Assembly (NCBI GenBank): GCA_949915775.1
Contig: CATLEG010000008.1
Location: forward strand, 1 to 37,977
Source: an uncultured Candidatus Melainabacteria bacterium
Lineage (GTDB): Bacteria > Cyanobacteriota > Vampirovibrionia > Gastranaerophilales > Gastranaerophilaceae
DNA: 37,977 bases
Reading direction: 5' to 3'
Positions 14,342 through 23,024 of this stretch are shown piece by piece (within the stretch, counting starts at the first letter, position 1; every line of letters starts with the position of its first letter). Both the position numbers and the translations under genes were made by a program. The notes under the pieces are model-generated. The model searched no databases, was not told the DNA's origin, and was given only the letters and a program-made list of their open reading frames with translations.

Positions 14342-15109
14342 AACCTTAGTTAAAGCCTCATTATTAACATAGTTTATAAGTGCTTTAAAAACAATCGGAT
14401 GAAGTTTTTCTTCTTTTACATCCTGATAAATTATTGTTAATGCCTGTTTTGGACTCATTGGCTCTTTATAAGCCCGTTTTTCGGTTAATGCAGAATACTT
14501 GTCGGCAACAGAAAGTATTTGCAAATTTAAATCAGCACTAAAATCGTTTCCAACCCAGGGATAGCCGGTCTTTTTAGCATTCTGGTGATGATTTCGAATA
14601 AGTTTAAGAGTTTTGTCATTAATTTTGCTATTTTTCAATAATTCATAACTTAATTCTGAATGTGTATGCATAATTTTTGTTTCGTTAGAATCAAGTTTTC
14701 CGGGTTTATTCAAAACTTCAGGAGGAATTAAAACTTTTCCTAAATCATGTAAATATGCCGCATCACTAATTGCTTTTGAATCAACACGATTTTGCAATGA
14801 AAACGGTAAATGTTCAATAATACCCATTGCAATATTTCCAGTATCAGCAGCATGAGTAGATAAAAGCTCTCTCAACTCGTTCATGTTAAGGTTAAGGTTA
14901 GGGTTATATTTTTTGGTTATGTTTTTAATTTTTGGATTACTCGCAATCATTCTTTTAATTGCAGCTTCTGTTGTGTAGCGGTCTATTGATGTTCTTTCAA
15001 ACGTATCAACAGGATAACTGCTGCCTGCATATTTTTTAGGTTCAATATAAATATTTGGGGTAATTCCGCTCACACCAAGCGGTCTGCTGATTTCCAATCC
15101 CATACGCAC
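14336..15109 (-). CDS. HD-GYP-like phosphohydrolase domain protein
   Basis: In this 257-residue protein, residues about 80-235 form an HD domain of the HD-GYP type: His86, AAYLHDLGK with HD at 121-122, HTH at about 148-150, HHQNAKKTGYP (174-184), and ILSVADKYSALTEKR with the last Asp. The HHxxxxxxTGYP segment fits the family that degrades cyclic di-GMP, although the usual HHExxDGxGYP glutamate is replaced. The N-terminal 75 residues match nothing I know; there is no receiver domain. A dozen residues (NPNLNLNMNE) are coded by a small TTAAGG tandem. Its 3' end overlaps the end of priA. Confidence 0.8.
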   Translation of the reverse strand: MRMGLEISRPLGVSGITPNIYIEPKKYAGSSYPVDTFERTSIDRYTTEAAIKRMIASNPKIKNITKKYNPNLNLNMNELRELLSTHAADTGNIAMGIIEHLPFSLQNRVDSKAISDAAYLHDLGKVLIPPEVLNKPGKLDSNETKIMHTHSELSYELLKNSKINDKTLKLIRNHHQNAKKTGYPWVGNDFSADLNLQILSVADKYSALTEKRAYKEPMSPKQALTIIYQDVKEEKLHPIVFKALINYVNNEALTKVS

Positions 15110-15194
15110 ACTAATATTTACTACACTACTCTTATATAAAGTATTTTTTTTCTATAAAATTGCTTTTTTATTTACGAAATGTTAAAATTAATTT

Positions 15195-16061
15195 ATGAAA
15201 AATATTAATAAGGTATTAATTTGCGGACTTGGCGCAATAGGCTGTATATATGCTGATAAAATTAAAGACGCGAAAATTCTTGTAGATAAACAGAGACTAA
15301 AAAAATATCAAGATAATCCGACAACTTTTAATGGTAGAGTTATGGAATTAGATTATATTTTGCCTGAATGTAAGGATTTTAAAGCAGATTTGATTATTAT
15401 TGCGACAAAATATGATGGTCTTAGCGATGCAATAAAAAATATTGAAAACTTTGTAACTGAAAATACTCTTATAATTTCGCTTTTAAATGGGGTTACAAGT
15501 GAAAAACTAATTGCCGAAAAATATGGAAAAGAAAAACTTGTTTACTCGTATTTTATCGGACACAGTGCCGTAAGAACAGGTCGAAACATTACTCAAGACG
15601 GAATTAATACTATTGTATTTGACGGTAATAAAAGTGTTAAAGAATTTTTTGACAGAGTTGGAATTAATTATGAAATACCCGATGATATTATTCGTTCAAT
15701 GTGGTTAAAATTTATGTTAAACGTATCTTCAAATCAAACTTCTGCTGTTTTACGTAAAACATTCGGACAAATGACAGAAAATACAAAATGTATGGAATTT
15801 ATTGTTAATGTAATGAAAGAGGTTCAAGCGGCTGCAAAAGCAGAAGGGGTTAAAAATACAGAAACAATGATTGATGATGCATTAGTTAATTTAGGAAAAA
15901 TGACACCTGATGGTAAAACCTCAATGCTTCAAGATGTGCTTGCCGGACGTAAAACTGAAGTGGATATGTTTGCCGGTGTAATGATAGAGCTTGGTAAAAA
16001 ACATAATATTCCGACTCCGTATAATAGTGTATTGAAAGGCTTGCTGGAGGCTTTGTCGTAA
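15195..16061 (+). CDS. panE: 2-dehydropantoate 2-reductase (ketopantoate reductase)
   Basis: The 288-residue protein has the N-terminal Rossmann motif ICGLGAIG (9-16), the conserved SLLNGVTSE segment, and the C-terminal helical domain with WLKFMLNVSSNQ, containing the catalytic Lys and the Asn of the family, then the late conserved DVLAGRKTEVD region. It reduces ketopantoate to pantoate with NADPH for coenzyme A synthesis. Paralogues with other 2-keto substrates exist, so panE is likely rather than certain. It stands alone between divergent and convergent neighbours. Confidence 0.88.
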   Translation: MKNINKVLICGLGAIGCIYADKIKDAKILVDKQRLKKYQDNPTTFNGRVMELDYILPECKDFKADLIIIATKYDGLSDAIKNIENFVTENTLIISLLNGVTSEKLIAEKYGKEKLVYSYFIGHSAVRTGRNITQDGINTIVFDGNKSVKEFFDRVGINYEIPDDIIRSMWLKFMLNVSSNQTSAVLRKTFGQMTENTKCMEFIVNVMKEVQAAAKAEGVKNTETMIDDALVNLGKMTPDGKTSMLQDVLAGRKTEVDMFAGVMIELGKKHNIPTPYNSVLKGLLEALS

Positions 16062-16065
16062 TATA

Positions 16066-17001
16066 TTATTCATAAAGAAAACATTTTACCATATGGCTTG
16101 AACCTTTTTCTTGCGGAATACATTTTTTACATTTTTCCATAACATAAGGACATCTGGTATGGAATTTACAACCGGAAGGCAAGTCTGCCGGAGATGGTAA
16201 ATCTCCTTTTAATATAATTTTTTTATCAGTTTTGTTAAGCTGCGGTACAGAATTTAATAAAGCTTTTGTATATGGATGAAGCGGATTTGCAAATACATCT
16301 TCACATTTGCCAATTTCTATAATTTCACCCAGATACATTATAGCAATTCTATCTGCCAAATATTTTATAACACTCATATCATGAGTAATAAGTAAAAATG
16401 TAAGTTTATATTTTTCTTTAAGTTCTTTTAAAAGATTAATTATTTGAGCCTGAATACTTACATCAAGCGCGCTTACAGGCTCATCTGCAAGAATGAATTC
16501 CGGTGAAAGCATTAATGCTCTCGCAATTGCGATTCTTTGTCTTTGACCGCCGGAAAATTCATGCGGATATAAATCAAGACAGTTCTCATCCAGTCCTGTT
16601 AGTTTAATTTTCTCTTTAACAATTTTTGAAATTTCTTGTTTTGAATATTTGGTATTAATTTCAAGCGGCTCTTTTAAAATTTCTCCGATTTTCATTTTGG
16701 GGTTTAAACTTGCATAAGGATTTTGAAAAACCATTTGTGCAAATTTATAAAAATCATTTGTATCAACTGAATCGGAAAATTTTATATGTCCTGATTTAAT
16801 AGGTTCCAATTGCAAAATTGCTCTGGCAAGAGTTGATTTTCCGCATCCGGATTCACCGGCAAGTGCAAGTATTTCACCTTTTCTTATTTGTATAGAAACT
16901 CCGTTAACAGCATGGATAGTCTGTTTGCCGCCTAATATGCCTTTGTTTACGTTATATTCTACATATAAGTCATTAATTTCAACAATATTTTTTGTCTGCA
17001 T
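16066..17001 (-). CDS. oligopeptide/dipeptide ABC transporter ATP-binding protein (OppF/DppF type)
   Basis: The 311-residue ATPase has Walker A GESGCGKST (49-57), the Q-loop MVFQNPYASLNPKM, signature SGGQRQRIAIARAL, Walker B FILADEPVSALD and H-loop LLITHDMS. The C-terminal extension with HPYTKALLNSVP and FHTRCPYVMEKC is the oligopeptide transporter C-terminal domain typical of OppD/OppF. Neither permease genes nor a binding protein gene lie in the window on either side, so it appears detached from its transporter operon. An AT-rich 57-base gap separates it from the kinase pair upstream. Confidence 0.9.
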   Translation of the reverse strand: MQTKNIVEINDLYVEYNVNKGILGGKQTIHAVNGVSIQIRKGEILALAGESGCGKSTLARAILQLEPIKSGHIKFSDSVDTNDFYKFAQMVFQNPYASLNPKMKIGEILKEPLEINTKYSKQEISKIVKEKIKLTGLDENCLDLYPHEFSGGQRQRIAIARALMLSPEFILADEPVSALDVSIQAQIINLLKELKEKYKLTFLLITHDMSVIKYLADRIAIMYLGEIIEIGKCEDVFANPLHPYTKALLNSVPQLNKTDKKIILKGDLPSPADLPSGCKFHTRCPYVMEKCKKCIPQEKGSSHMVKCFLYE

Positions 17002-17058
17002 ACAAAAATTTTAGCCTATTTTTTATATAAAAGCAATTATGCATCGGGAGAGTTTTTT

Positions 17059-17733
17059 TTATTTTAAAACTCCGGAACTCAAAATCTCTTGAACTTCTTC
17101 GTCCATTATAGAATGAATTTTGTTTATGGGCAAAGTTCCGTCAATACTTTTAAAATGATATTCTGATTTCATATTATTATATTGTTCAAGACATTTTTTT
17201 TGATAAATTTCAAAACTTTTGTAGAAATCTGTTGAAAATCCTACATCTCTGCCGCTTTCATAAAAATCCAAACCGGTAGTTCCAATAATTCGTTTTAAAA
17301 GAACGTCAACCGGCATGTCGAGATAAAATACCAAATCTGGTTCCGGAGCATAATCATACAGATTTTTTACCCATTCAATATCTTGTCCTCTTACAACATC
17401 ACGCGCAAGTGCTGTATAATAATATCTATCTAAAAGAACGATAAAGCCTGATTTTAAAGCAGGAATAATCTGGTTTTCAAGTCTGTCAGCAAAATCTGCT
17501 GCATATAAAAGACTGTATGTTGTTGCATTAAGCAAGTTTCTATCTTTAGCATCGTCAATAACATTAGCTATTAAACGTGATGTTTTCCATTCTGATACCA
17601 TTACACCGTATGACTGTGCTTGAATTGATTTTTTTAAAAGTTCAAGTTGAGTGGATTTTCCGGAACCATCTGTACCTTCAATTACAATGAGCAAACCTTC
17701 ATAACCATGTTTAGTTTTGAATTGTGCTGTCAT
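17059..17733 (-). CDS. thymidylate-kinase-like P-loop kinase, second of a tandem pair
   Basis: This 224-residue protein has P-loop EGTDGSGKSTQ (about 19-29) and DRYYYTALARDVVRG, equivalent to the DRY motif of dTMP kinase, followed by PDLVFYLDMPVDVLLKRI. The canonical REPGG dTMP-binding motif of bacterial Tmk is absent, replaced by VSEWKTSRLI. It could be a dTMP kinase variant or a kinase for another small phosphoacceptor. It overlaps its paralogue by 4 bases (17730-17733) and has AAGGAG before the ATG, so the two are made together and may form a heterodimer. That last point is inference. Confidence 0.75.
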   Translation of the reverse strand: MTAQFKTKHGYEGLLIVIEGTDGSGKSTQLELLKKSIQAQSYGVMVSEWKTSRLIANVIDDAKDRNLLNATTYSLLYAADFADRLENQIIPALKSGFIVLLDRYYYTALARDVVRGQDIEWVKNLYDYAPEPDLVFYLDMPVDVLLKRIIGTTGLDFYESGRDVGFSTDFYKSFEIYQKKCLEQYNNMKSEYHFKSIDGTLPINKIHSIMDEEVQEILSSGVLK

Positions 17734-18398
17734 AAGTTTACTCCTTTTGCTGTTAAAACTTCTTTCAACATTTCTCTGATTGCAACTTGTTTTGAATGGA
17801 TTGAATCCATTGCATCAAGTTTTACAAGTCCAAATTCATCGACCATTTTTTGGTATTCTTTAATAACACGTCCTTGAAAAATCATGTAACTTTCATAAGG
17901 GTCATTGCTAAGTTTTAAATCCATACCTGCTTCATAGAATTTTGGTGCTCTGTTTGCACAAATTCTTTCCATTGAATCTTTTGGATTAATATCAAAATAT
18001 ATTGCTAAATCTGGTTTTATAGCAAAATCATATACTTTTCTTACCCAATTTGAATCAACACCTCTTGCCACATCTCTTGCAAAAGCTGTGTAAGCATATC
18101 TGTCAGCAAGTACAATAAATCCGGCTTTTAGTGCTGGATCAATTACCTGTTTTAGTCTGTCTGCGAAGTCAACTGCATGTAAAAGGGAAAAAGTTCTTGG
18201 TGAAAGCATATTTTTCTTTTTTGCAAGTTTAGTGGTCTGGCTGATTAGTTCAGATGAATTCCATTCAGTAAAAATTACATCCTGTCCTGTAGATTTCAGC
18301 CAGTCTCTTAAAAGTGCAAGTTGAGTGGATTTTCCGGAACCATCAATCCCTTCTACACATATAAGAGTTCCTTTATAATTGTGTTTTTCCTTAAGCAA
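17730..18398 (-). CDS. thymidylate-kinase-like P-loop kinase, first of a tandem pair
   Basis: This 222-residue paralogue of the following gene has P-loop EGIDGSGKSTQ (about 17-27), DRYAYTAFARDVARG in the middle, and PDLAIYFDINPKDSMERI. As in its partner, the REPGG motif is replaced (FTEWNSSELI). The start is a TTG with AAGGAG nine bases upstream. It begins 3 bases after the YhaM-like gene ends and overlaps the next kinase by 4 bases, giving a tight three-gene operon. Which of the two, if either, supplies essential dTMP kinase activity cannot be decided here. Confidence 0.75.
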   Translation of the reverse strand: MLKEKHNYKGTLICVEGIDGSGKSTQLALLRDWLKSTGQDVIFTEWNSSELISQTTKLAKKKNMLSPRTFSLLHAVDFADRLKQVIDPALKAGFIVLADRYAYTAFARDVARGVDSNWVRKVYDFAIKPDLAIYFDINPKDSMERICANRAPKFYEAGMDLKLSNDPYESYMIFQGRVIKEYQKMVDEFGLVKLDAMDSIHSKQVAIREMLKEVLTAKGVNL

Positions 18399-18401
18399 TA
18401 T

Positions 18402-19238
18402 TTATACTCCTTCTAAAAGATGTACGTTTATTTTCCCGAATTTAGCAGACAAATTGTCTACAATATGTATAAAATAAAGTTCCGGTTCCAAATCTTTCTG
18501 ATCCAAATCTACTATTGCTCCCCAGTCGTTTCTTCCATGGTGAGCTGCAATCATTTTGGCAATCTCTTTAAAACCGTTAGCCATACATAGTGTAAAACCA
18601 TATTGAGAATGCGTAAGCCATACTTTTCTAAAGTTTTCATCATAATCAATTAAACCGGTTTCGGTATTAATTGTATACTCAAAAATTTTACCAATGTCAT
18701 GTAAAATGCACGCCCCAAGAATATCGTCACGATTGAATTTATAATCAGAACAATCCATATTCTTTTCTGCATATTTTAAACACTCAAGAGTATGAACCAT
18801 TAAACCACCGATATAGTTGTGGTGCATAAGTTTTGCTGCCGGCATAATTTTTATTTTTTCTTTGTGTTCTATAAAATATGTAGTTAAAAATTTGTTTAGT
18901 TTTTCATTTTGAATTTTATCAATATATGACATTAGTTCAGAATACACTTTTTCGCGTTCTTTTTCATCCAGTCCCATTTTCGCTTCTTTTACTAAAGCAA
19001 GTGTAGAAACAAGACAATTATTAAATTTTTCATTAAATGATGCTGAAACTATTCTTACAATATTTCCCGTTCTAAAAATCTTATTATCAAAACGATTTAA
19101 TGTTTCTTCCCATAAAATACAGTTTAATGTTGAATCATCTTCCAGATTCTTTAACTGTAATTTACCCATTTTTGTGCCGGCTTTTGTGTCGCCTATTGAA
19201 AATACTACTACTTCATAATCTACATCTGTGCTAAACAT
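18402..19238 (-). CDS. YhaM-like 3'-5' exonuclease (OB fold plus HD domain)
   Basis: The 278-residue protein has an N-terminal OB-type nucleic-acid binding region (about 1-90; LQLKNLEDDSTLNCILW) and a C-terminal HD domain: HHNYIGGLMVHTLECLKYA, ACILHDIGKIFEY with the HD pair, THSQYGF, MIAAHHGRNDWGA, and a final Asp in IHIVDNLSAK. This order and these motifs match YhaM, a 3'-5' exoribonuclease that also acts on ssDNA. The gene opens the operon with the two Tmk-like kinases, linking nucleic acid breakdown to nucleotide phosphorylation. AAGGA precedes the ATG. Confidence 0.88.
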   Translation of the reverse strand: MFSTDVDYEVVVFSIGDTKAGTKMGKLQLKNLEDDSTLNCILWEETLNRFDNKIFRTGNIVRIVSASFNEKFNNCLVSTLALVKEAKMGLDEKEREKVYSELMSYIDKIQNEKLNKFLTTYFIEHKEKIKIMPAAKLMHHNYIGGLMVHTLECLKYAEKNMDCSDYKFNRDDILGACILHDIGKIFEYTINTETGLIDYDENFRKVWLTHSQYGFTLCMANGFKEIAKMIAAHHGRNDWGAIVDLDQKDLEPELYFIHIVDNLSAKFGKINVHLLEGV

Positions 19239-19347
19239 TTTTTTAAATCCTTTTTCTGATGGTATAATTTTAACACAAACTTTTAAAAGAATATATTTCT
19301 TGAAAAAATATGGTAAAAATGTTAATCTTAAGCAGGAGGCTTTAAGT

Positions 19348-19902
19348 ATGACAGAGAAAGAAAAAATGCTTGACGGGCAATTATATGATGCAAATTATGA
19401 TAATGAACTTGTAAATGAAAGACAAAAATGCAAAAATCTCTGTCATGAATATAATTCTCTTTCTCCGGACAAAATAGAAGATAGAAAAAATTTATTAAAA
19501 CAAATTTTAGGCAAAACTGGTGAAGATTTTTGGATTGAACAAAATTTTTGGTGTGATTACGGCTATAATATTGAAATTGGAGAGAATTTTTATGCTAATC
19601 ACAACTGTGTAATGCTGGATCCTGCAAAAATTACATTTGGAGATAACGTTTTTATTGCTCCGAATTGCGGGTTTTACACAGCCGGTCATCCTCTTGACTT
19701 TGAAAAAAGAAATAAAGGTTTAGAATACGCATATCCAATAAAAGTAGGTAATAATGTTTGGATAGGCGGTAACGTCTGTGTAATGCCGGGAATTACAATC
19801 GGCAATAATGTTGTAATTGGAGCAGGAAGTGTCGTCACAAAAGATATTCCATCAAATTCTGTTGCTGTCGGTAATCCTTGTAAAGTTATAAAGAAATTAT
19901 AA
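19348..19902 (+). CDS. sugar O-acetyltransferase, maltose/galactoside type
   Basis: This 184-residue left-handed beta-helix enzyme starts with the typical MTEKEKMLDGQLYDANYDNEL-like N-terminal helix region of maltose/galactoside acetyltransferases. It then shows hexapeptide repeats (IGENFYANHNCVMLD; VGNNVWIGGNVCVMPGITIG), the catalytic His in YTAGHPLD, and GAGSVVTKDIPSNSVAVGNP near the C-terminus. It moves acetyl from acetyl-CoA to a sugar hydroxyl. The true start is the ATG at 19348 with AGGAGG nine bases upstream. The stop abuts the convergent CDP-alcohol phosphotransferase gene with no gap. Confidence 0.92.
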   Translation: MTEKEKMLDGQLYDANYDNELVNERQKCKNLCHEYNSLSPDKIEDRKNLLKQILGKTGEDFWIEQNFWCDYGYNIEIGENFYANHNCVMLDPAKITFGDNVFIAPNCGFYTAGHPLDFEKRNKGLEYAYPIKVGNNVWIGGNVCVMPGITIGNNVVIGAGSVVTKDIPSNSVAVGNPCKVIKKL

Positions 19903-20514
19903 CTATTTAAATAATTTACCGCTTTCAGCAACAACAGGAATTGCGCGAACAACACAGAATATAATAGCAATCCATGCTAGTGCCATGGTTATTGTATGCA
20001 AAACCGGCAAACCTTTCCACAACTCAATACCCGGAGTATATACAACTATTAAAAGCATAAATGCTGCAACTTTTGCAACGGCATAACTAATTCTCATAAA
20101 TCTTGATGCGCAAATAAATTTACCCCAAGCTGTTGACTGCATTGATTTTTCGCCAAAAGCTGTCATACCCTTTGATAATGCGACACTTCTTATACCGTCT
20201 GTTGTAAAAGCTCTTGCTACACAAATTAGAGGAAATATAATACTAATCCATCCTAATACAGCAAATACTGTCCAATAAGAAACTTCGACAATTCTATCGC
20301 CTAAAATATCAAGTACAGAACCCCATTCAGAAGATTGATTAAATTTTCTTGCAAGATACCCATCTAATCCATCCATCGCAAATGCAATAGCTGTCAATAC
20401 AAATGCTAACAAATAAGCCCAGGTTGTATGCACAAACAAAAGAGCAATAGCTGCATAAGCAACAAAAATTCTTGCTATTGAAACTATATTTGCTAAATTA
20501 TCTTTTACGTTCAT
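19903..20514 (-). CDS. CDP-alcohol phosphatidyltransferase family membrane protein
   Basis: The 203-residue integral membrane enzyme carries the complete family motif in MDGLDGYLARKFNQSS...GSVLDILGD: D48, D51, G52, A55, R56, G65, D69 and D73. Hydrophobic segments at about 9-28, 32-48, 75-95, 145-160 and 175-195 suggest five or six membrane helices. Members join a CDP-linked lipid or polyol to an alcohol (PgsA, PssA or inositol-type). The acceptor cannot be inferred from sequence. It is the last gene of a probable GT2, Gfo/Idh, CDP-transferase set, suggesting a glyco- or phospholipid product. AGGAG precedes the ATG. Confidence 0.9.
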   Translation of the reverse strand: MNVKDNLANIVSIARIFVAYAAIALLFVHTTWAYLLAFVLTAIAFAMDGLDGYLARKFNQSSEWGSVLDILGDRIVEVSYWTVFAVLGWISIIFPLICVARAFTTDGIRSVALSKGMTAFGEKSMQSTAWGKFICASRFMRISYAVAKVAAFMLLIVVYTPGIELWKGLPVLHTITMALAWIAIIFCVVRAIPVVAESGKLFK

Positions 20515-20531
20515 TTTAATCTCCTCTGCTA

Positions 20532-21530
20532 TTATCGTTTAGTACGAGATAACGCAAAATCTACTTTATCTAATTCTTTAACTTTATCTCCAAGCATCAT
20601 TTTTTCAGCTTCTTCAAGAATTTGCGTTACCATAAATCCGTTATCACCATCTGAACGTGCTTTTTTACCATTTGCACAACAGCTTATAAAATGCTGGCAT
20701 TCAAGTTTTAACGGTTCAATTTCGAGGTAATCAAGTTTAATATTTTGAGTATTGTCTTTAACAAAATTATCAAAAATAACAAGTTTATTTTCGGCAACAG
20801 TATCATCTAAAATAGCAGTCGCTTTAGTACCTCTGACAAGAAGTTGAACATGCTTTCTAGGAGTAATCCAGCTATCTGAAATTTGGCCGATAACGCCATC
20901 TTCAAACTGAATTCCGATATGAGTAATATCCATAATATCGTTTTTATCAGATGAACAGCCAACAGCAGAAATTACATGAAGAGGTTCTTTACCTGTTACA
21001 TAACTAATCATAGAAACATCATGCGGTGCTAAATCCCACATTACGCTGCGATCGTTTTTAAAATAATTAACATTTAATCTGTCACTTTGTGCATAAACAA
21101 TATCACCTAAAGCGCCTTCTTCAATAAGCATTTTTAATCTATTTACAGCAGGATGATAAAGTAATAAATGCCCTACCATCAACACTAACCCTTTTTCATG
21201 AGCCAGTTGAGATAAATCTCGTGCCTCATCTGCTACAGTTGAAATCGGTTTTTCAACATAAACATTTTTCCCGGCTTCAAGCATAGCTTTCACCATCTTA
21301 TAATGTGTATGACTTGGTGTAACCACACACACAGACGTAATTTCTTTATTATTAATTATGTCTTTAAAATCTCTTGTAATTTTTACACCGGGATATTGTT
21401 CGGTAACTTTTTGAAGATTACTTTCATCTAAATCACAAACGATTTCAAGTACATTTAAATTATAAAAGTTGCGGACTATATTTCTGCCCCACACTCCGCA
21501 TCCTATTACTGCTACTTTTTGTTCTGTCAT
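20532..21530 (-). CDS. Gfo/Idh/MocA family NAD(P)-dependent sugar oxidoreductase
   Basis: The 332-residue enzyme has N-terminal dinucleotide-binding motif VIGCGVWGRNIVRNF (8-22), VVTPSHTHY, EKPISTVADEA with the conserved EKP motif, and VMWDLAPHDVSMI with the catalytic-type DxxxHD arrangement. It resembles WlbA/UDP-GlcNAc 3-dehydrogenase-like members acting on nucleotide sugars, but subclass is uncertain. It lies between a GT2 glycosyltransferase and a CDP-alcohol phosphotransferase on the same strand (17-base gap downstream), which supports a role in envelope sugar modification. AGAGGA precedes the ATG. Confidence 0.9.
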   Translation of the reverse strand: MTEQKVAVIGCGVWGRNIVRNFYNLNVLEIVCDLDESNLQKVTEQYPGVKITRDFKDIINNKEITSVCVVTPSHTHYKMVKAMLEAGKNVYVEKPISTVADEARDLSQLAHEKGLVLMVGHLLLYHPAVNRLKMLIEEGALGDIVYAQSDRLNVNYFKNDRSVMWDLAPHDVSMISYVTGKEPLHVISAVGCSSDKNDIMDITHIGIQFEDGVIGQISDSWITPRKHVQLLVRGTKATAILDDTVAENKLVIFDNFVKDNTQNIKLDYLEIEPLKLECQHFISCCANGKKARSDGDNGFMVTQILEEAEKMMLGDKVKELDKVDFALSRTKR

Positions 21531-21581
21531 ATTCTTAAATCCTCTGTTTTTAATTTATCATGTTCAAATCTTTTTTGCAAA

Positions 21582-22460
21582 TTATTCTTTTGCCGCCTGT
21601 TCTGCTTCTTGTTTAACTTTCAAGGCCTTAACTCTTATTTCATGCATTTTTTCACATCTGTCATAAAAAAGTTCTCTGTCAGCTTCTGGAAAATAATTAG
21701 CCAATTTATCAAGAAGAGGTTTTGGAAAGTCTGAATAAACAGCCATTTTATTTAAAACCTCCTGATTTAACGGATAAAGATTCCTGTAATTTTTATTATA
21801 AATAGCTTTACCTTCTTCTTCAGCCCTTTTTTCATGCTGCTGTGCTTTCATACTGTATTTATAAGTTACGTAATTTGTATTGAAATAAATTGGTGTATAT
21901 CCTTTCATTATAATTCTTATAATCAGATCAAAATCAGCTAATAATTTAAATCTTTCGTCGAAATAATTTTCTTTTTCAATCATTGATTTTCTAAAAAACA
22001 TAGCCTGTCTTGCACATGGTAAAACTTGAAATGCGTTATGCATTGAAGGCTCAAATAAGAATGTAAACCCTTCAGGATGTCTGCAGTATGCCGGAGCAAA
22101 AGAAAAATCACCGTTATTTGCTTCCATTAAATTTACAATATCATAAATTGCGGTAATATCATGAATAAAATCATCACAGCTTAAAAATGTAACATATTTA
22201 CCTTTTGCATGCATAACACCTTTATTAAAAGCATTAAATGTTCCATTATCTTTTTCTGAGAAAAATGTTAAATAACCTTGATTTTTATAATCTTTCAAAA
22301 ATTCAATTGTGCCATCAGTTGAGGCATTGTCAATAATCAAGTGCTCAATATTAGGATATGTCTGCATATCTAAAAGCTGTACAAGCAGATTAAAGCTGTC
22401 AGCCATATTGTTTTCCAACAAATTGTATGTCGGAGTAATTATTGTAACAAAAGGTTCCAT
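21582..22460 (-). CDS. family 2 glycosyltransferase
   Basis: The 292-residue GT-A enzyme starts VTIITPTYNL (about 5-14), then HLIIDNASTDGTIEFL, NAFNKGVMHAKGKYVTFLSCDD with the DD of the metal-binding motif, and a conserved FDERFKLLADFDLIIRI segment typical of GT2 enzymes acting on sugar-nucleotide donors. The C-terminal ~50 residues are charged and helical. No membrane segment was seen, so it probably works at the cytoplasmic face. The start is the ATG at 22460, with GGAGG seven bases upstream; the in-frame extension lacks such a site. Next on the strand are the Gfo/Idh and CDP-alcohol genes. Confidence 0.9.
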   Translation of the reverse strand: MEPFVTIITPTYNLLENNMADSFNLLVQLLDMQTYPNIEHLIIDNASTDGTIEFLKDYKNQGYLTFFSEKDNGTFNAFNKGVMHAKGKYVTFLSCDDFIHDITAIYDIVNLMEANNGDFSFAPAYCRHPEGFTFLFEPSMHNAFQVLPCARQAMFFRKSMIEKENYFDERFKLLADFDLIIRIIMKGYTPIYFNTNYVTYKYSMKAQQHEKRAEEEGKAIYNKNYRNLYPLNQEVLNKMAVYSDFPKPLLDKLANYFPEADRELFYDRCEKMHEIRVKALKVKQEAEQAAKE

Positions 22461-22604
22461 TATATATCCTCCAACCCTAATATAACACAATAGTTAGCCT
22501 TTTTCTAATTATTAAGAGATGTAAATTATATTGTAAAATTTTAACAAAAGTTTCAAAAAAAGTTTAAAATAATAATGTAGTGTTTATTTATATTGGAGGT
22601 TATT

Positions 22605-23024
22605 ATGAGTCAAAGTGTATCTGCTGTCACGCCGGTTGAATTAGGTCTTGCGTCCGGTTTTTTGGCAGCCGGCATTGGTTATGGTATTGCGCCCAGAAAA
22701 TATAATCTTGAACAGTTATTAACTCAAGATTCTGATATTTTCAAAAAATCTATTCCGCAAAATTTTATTAAAAATGCATCCGGTCAACAAAAAGCGGCTC
22801 ATAATAAATTAATAGAAACACGTAAAATTTTAAACAATATTGTAAACGCTGATTTATTTGATAAAAAGCTTTCAGAGTGTATAAAAAAGACAGAACTTCA
22901 AAATGCATACACTTCAATCAAAAAATTTATACCCAGAGCACGTATTGAAACTGCTTTAGTGTCAGGCATTTTAACTGCAATTCTGGTTACTGCTTGCAAA
23001 GCTTTATTTGGCTCTAAAAATTAG
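22605..23024 (+). CDS. small membrane protein of unknown function
   Basis: Not recognised. The 139 residues are counted from the ATG at 22605, which has GGAGG six bases upstream. A Gly/Ala-rich hydrophobic segment (LGLASGFLAAGIGYGIA, about 13-29) and a C-terminal one (TALVSGILTAILVTACKALF, about 113-132) flank a hydrophilic helical core rich in K, N and Q. Two membrane passes with the core on one side are likely. The 3' end overlaps the convergent dacB by 11 bases. The upstream 100 bases are very AT-rich and may hold its promoter, but no clear pair of boxes was found. Confidence 0.65.
   Translation: MSQSVSAVTPVELGLASGFLAAGIGYGIAPRKYNLEQLLTQDSDIFKKSIPQNFIKNASGQQKAAHNKLIETRKILNNIVNADLFDKKLSECIKKTELQNAYTSIKKFIPRARIETALVSGILTAILVTACKALFGSKN

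Noticed and set aside
14886-14909. Telomere-like TTAAGG/TTAGGG run
   Set aside because: It is only about four degenerate units and lies within the coding frame of the HD-GYP-like gene; there is no sign of a chromosome end.
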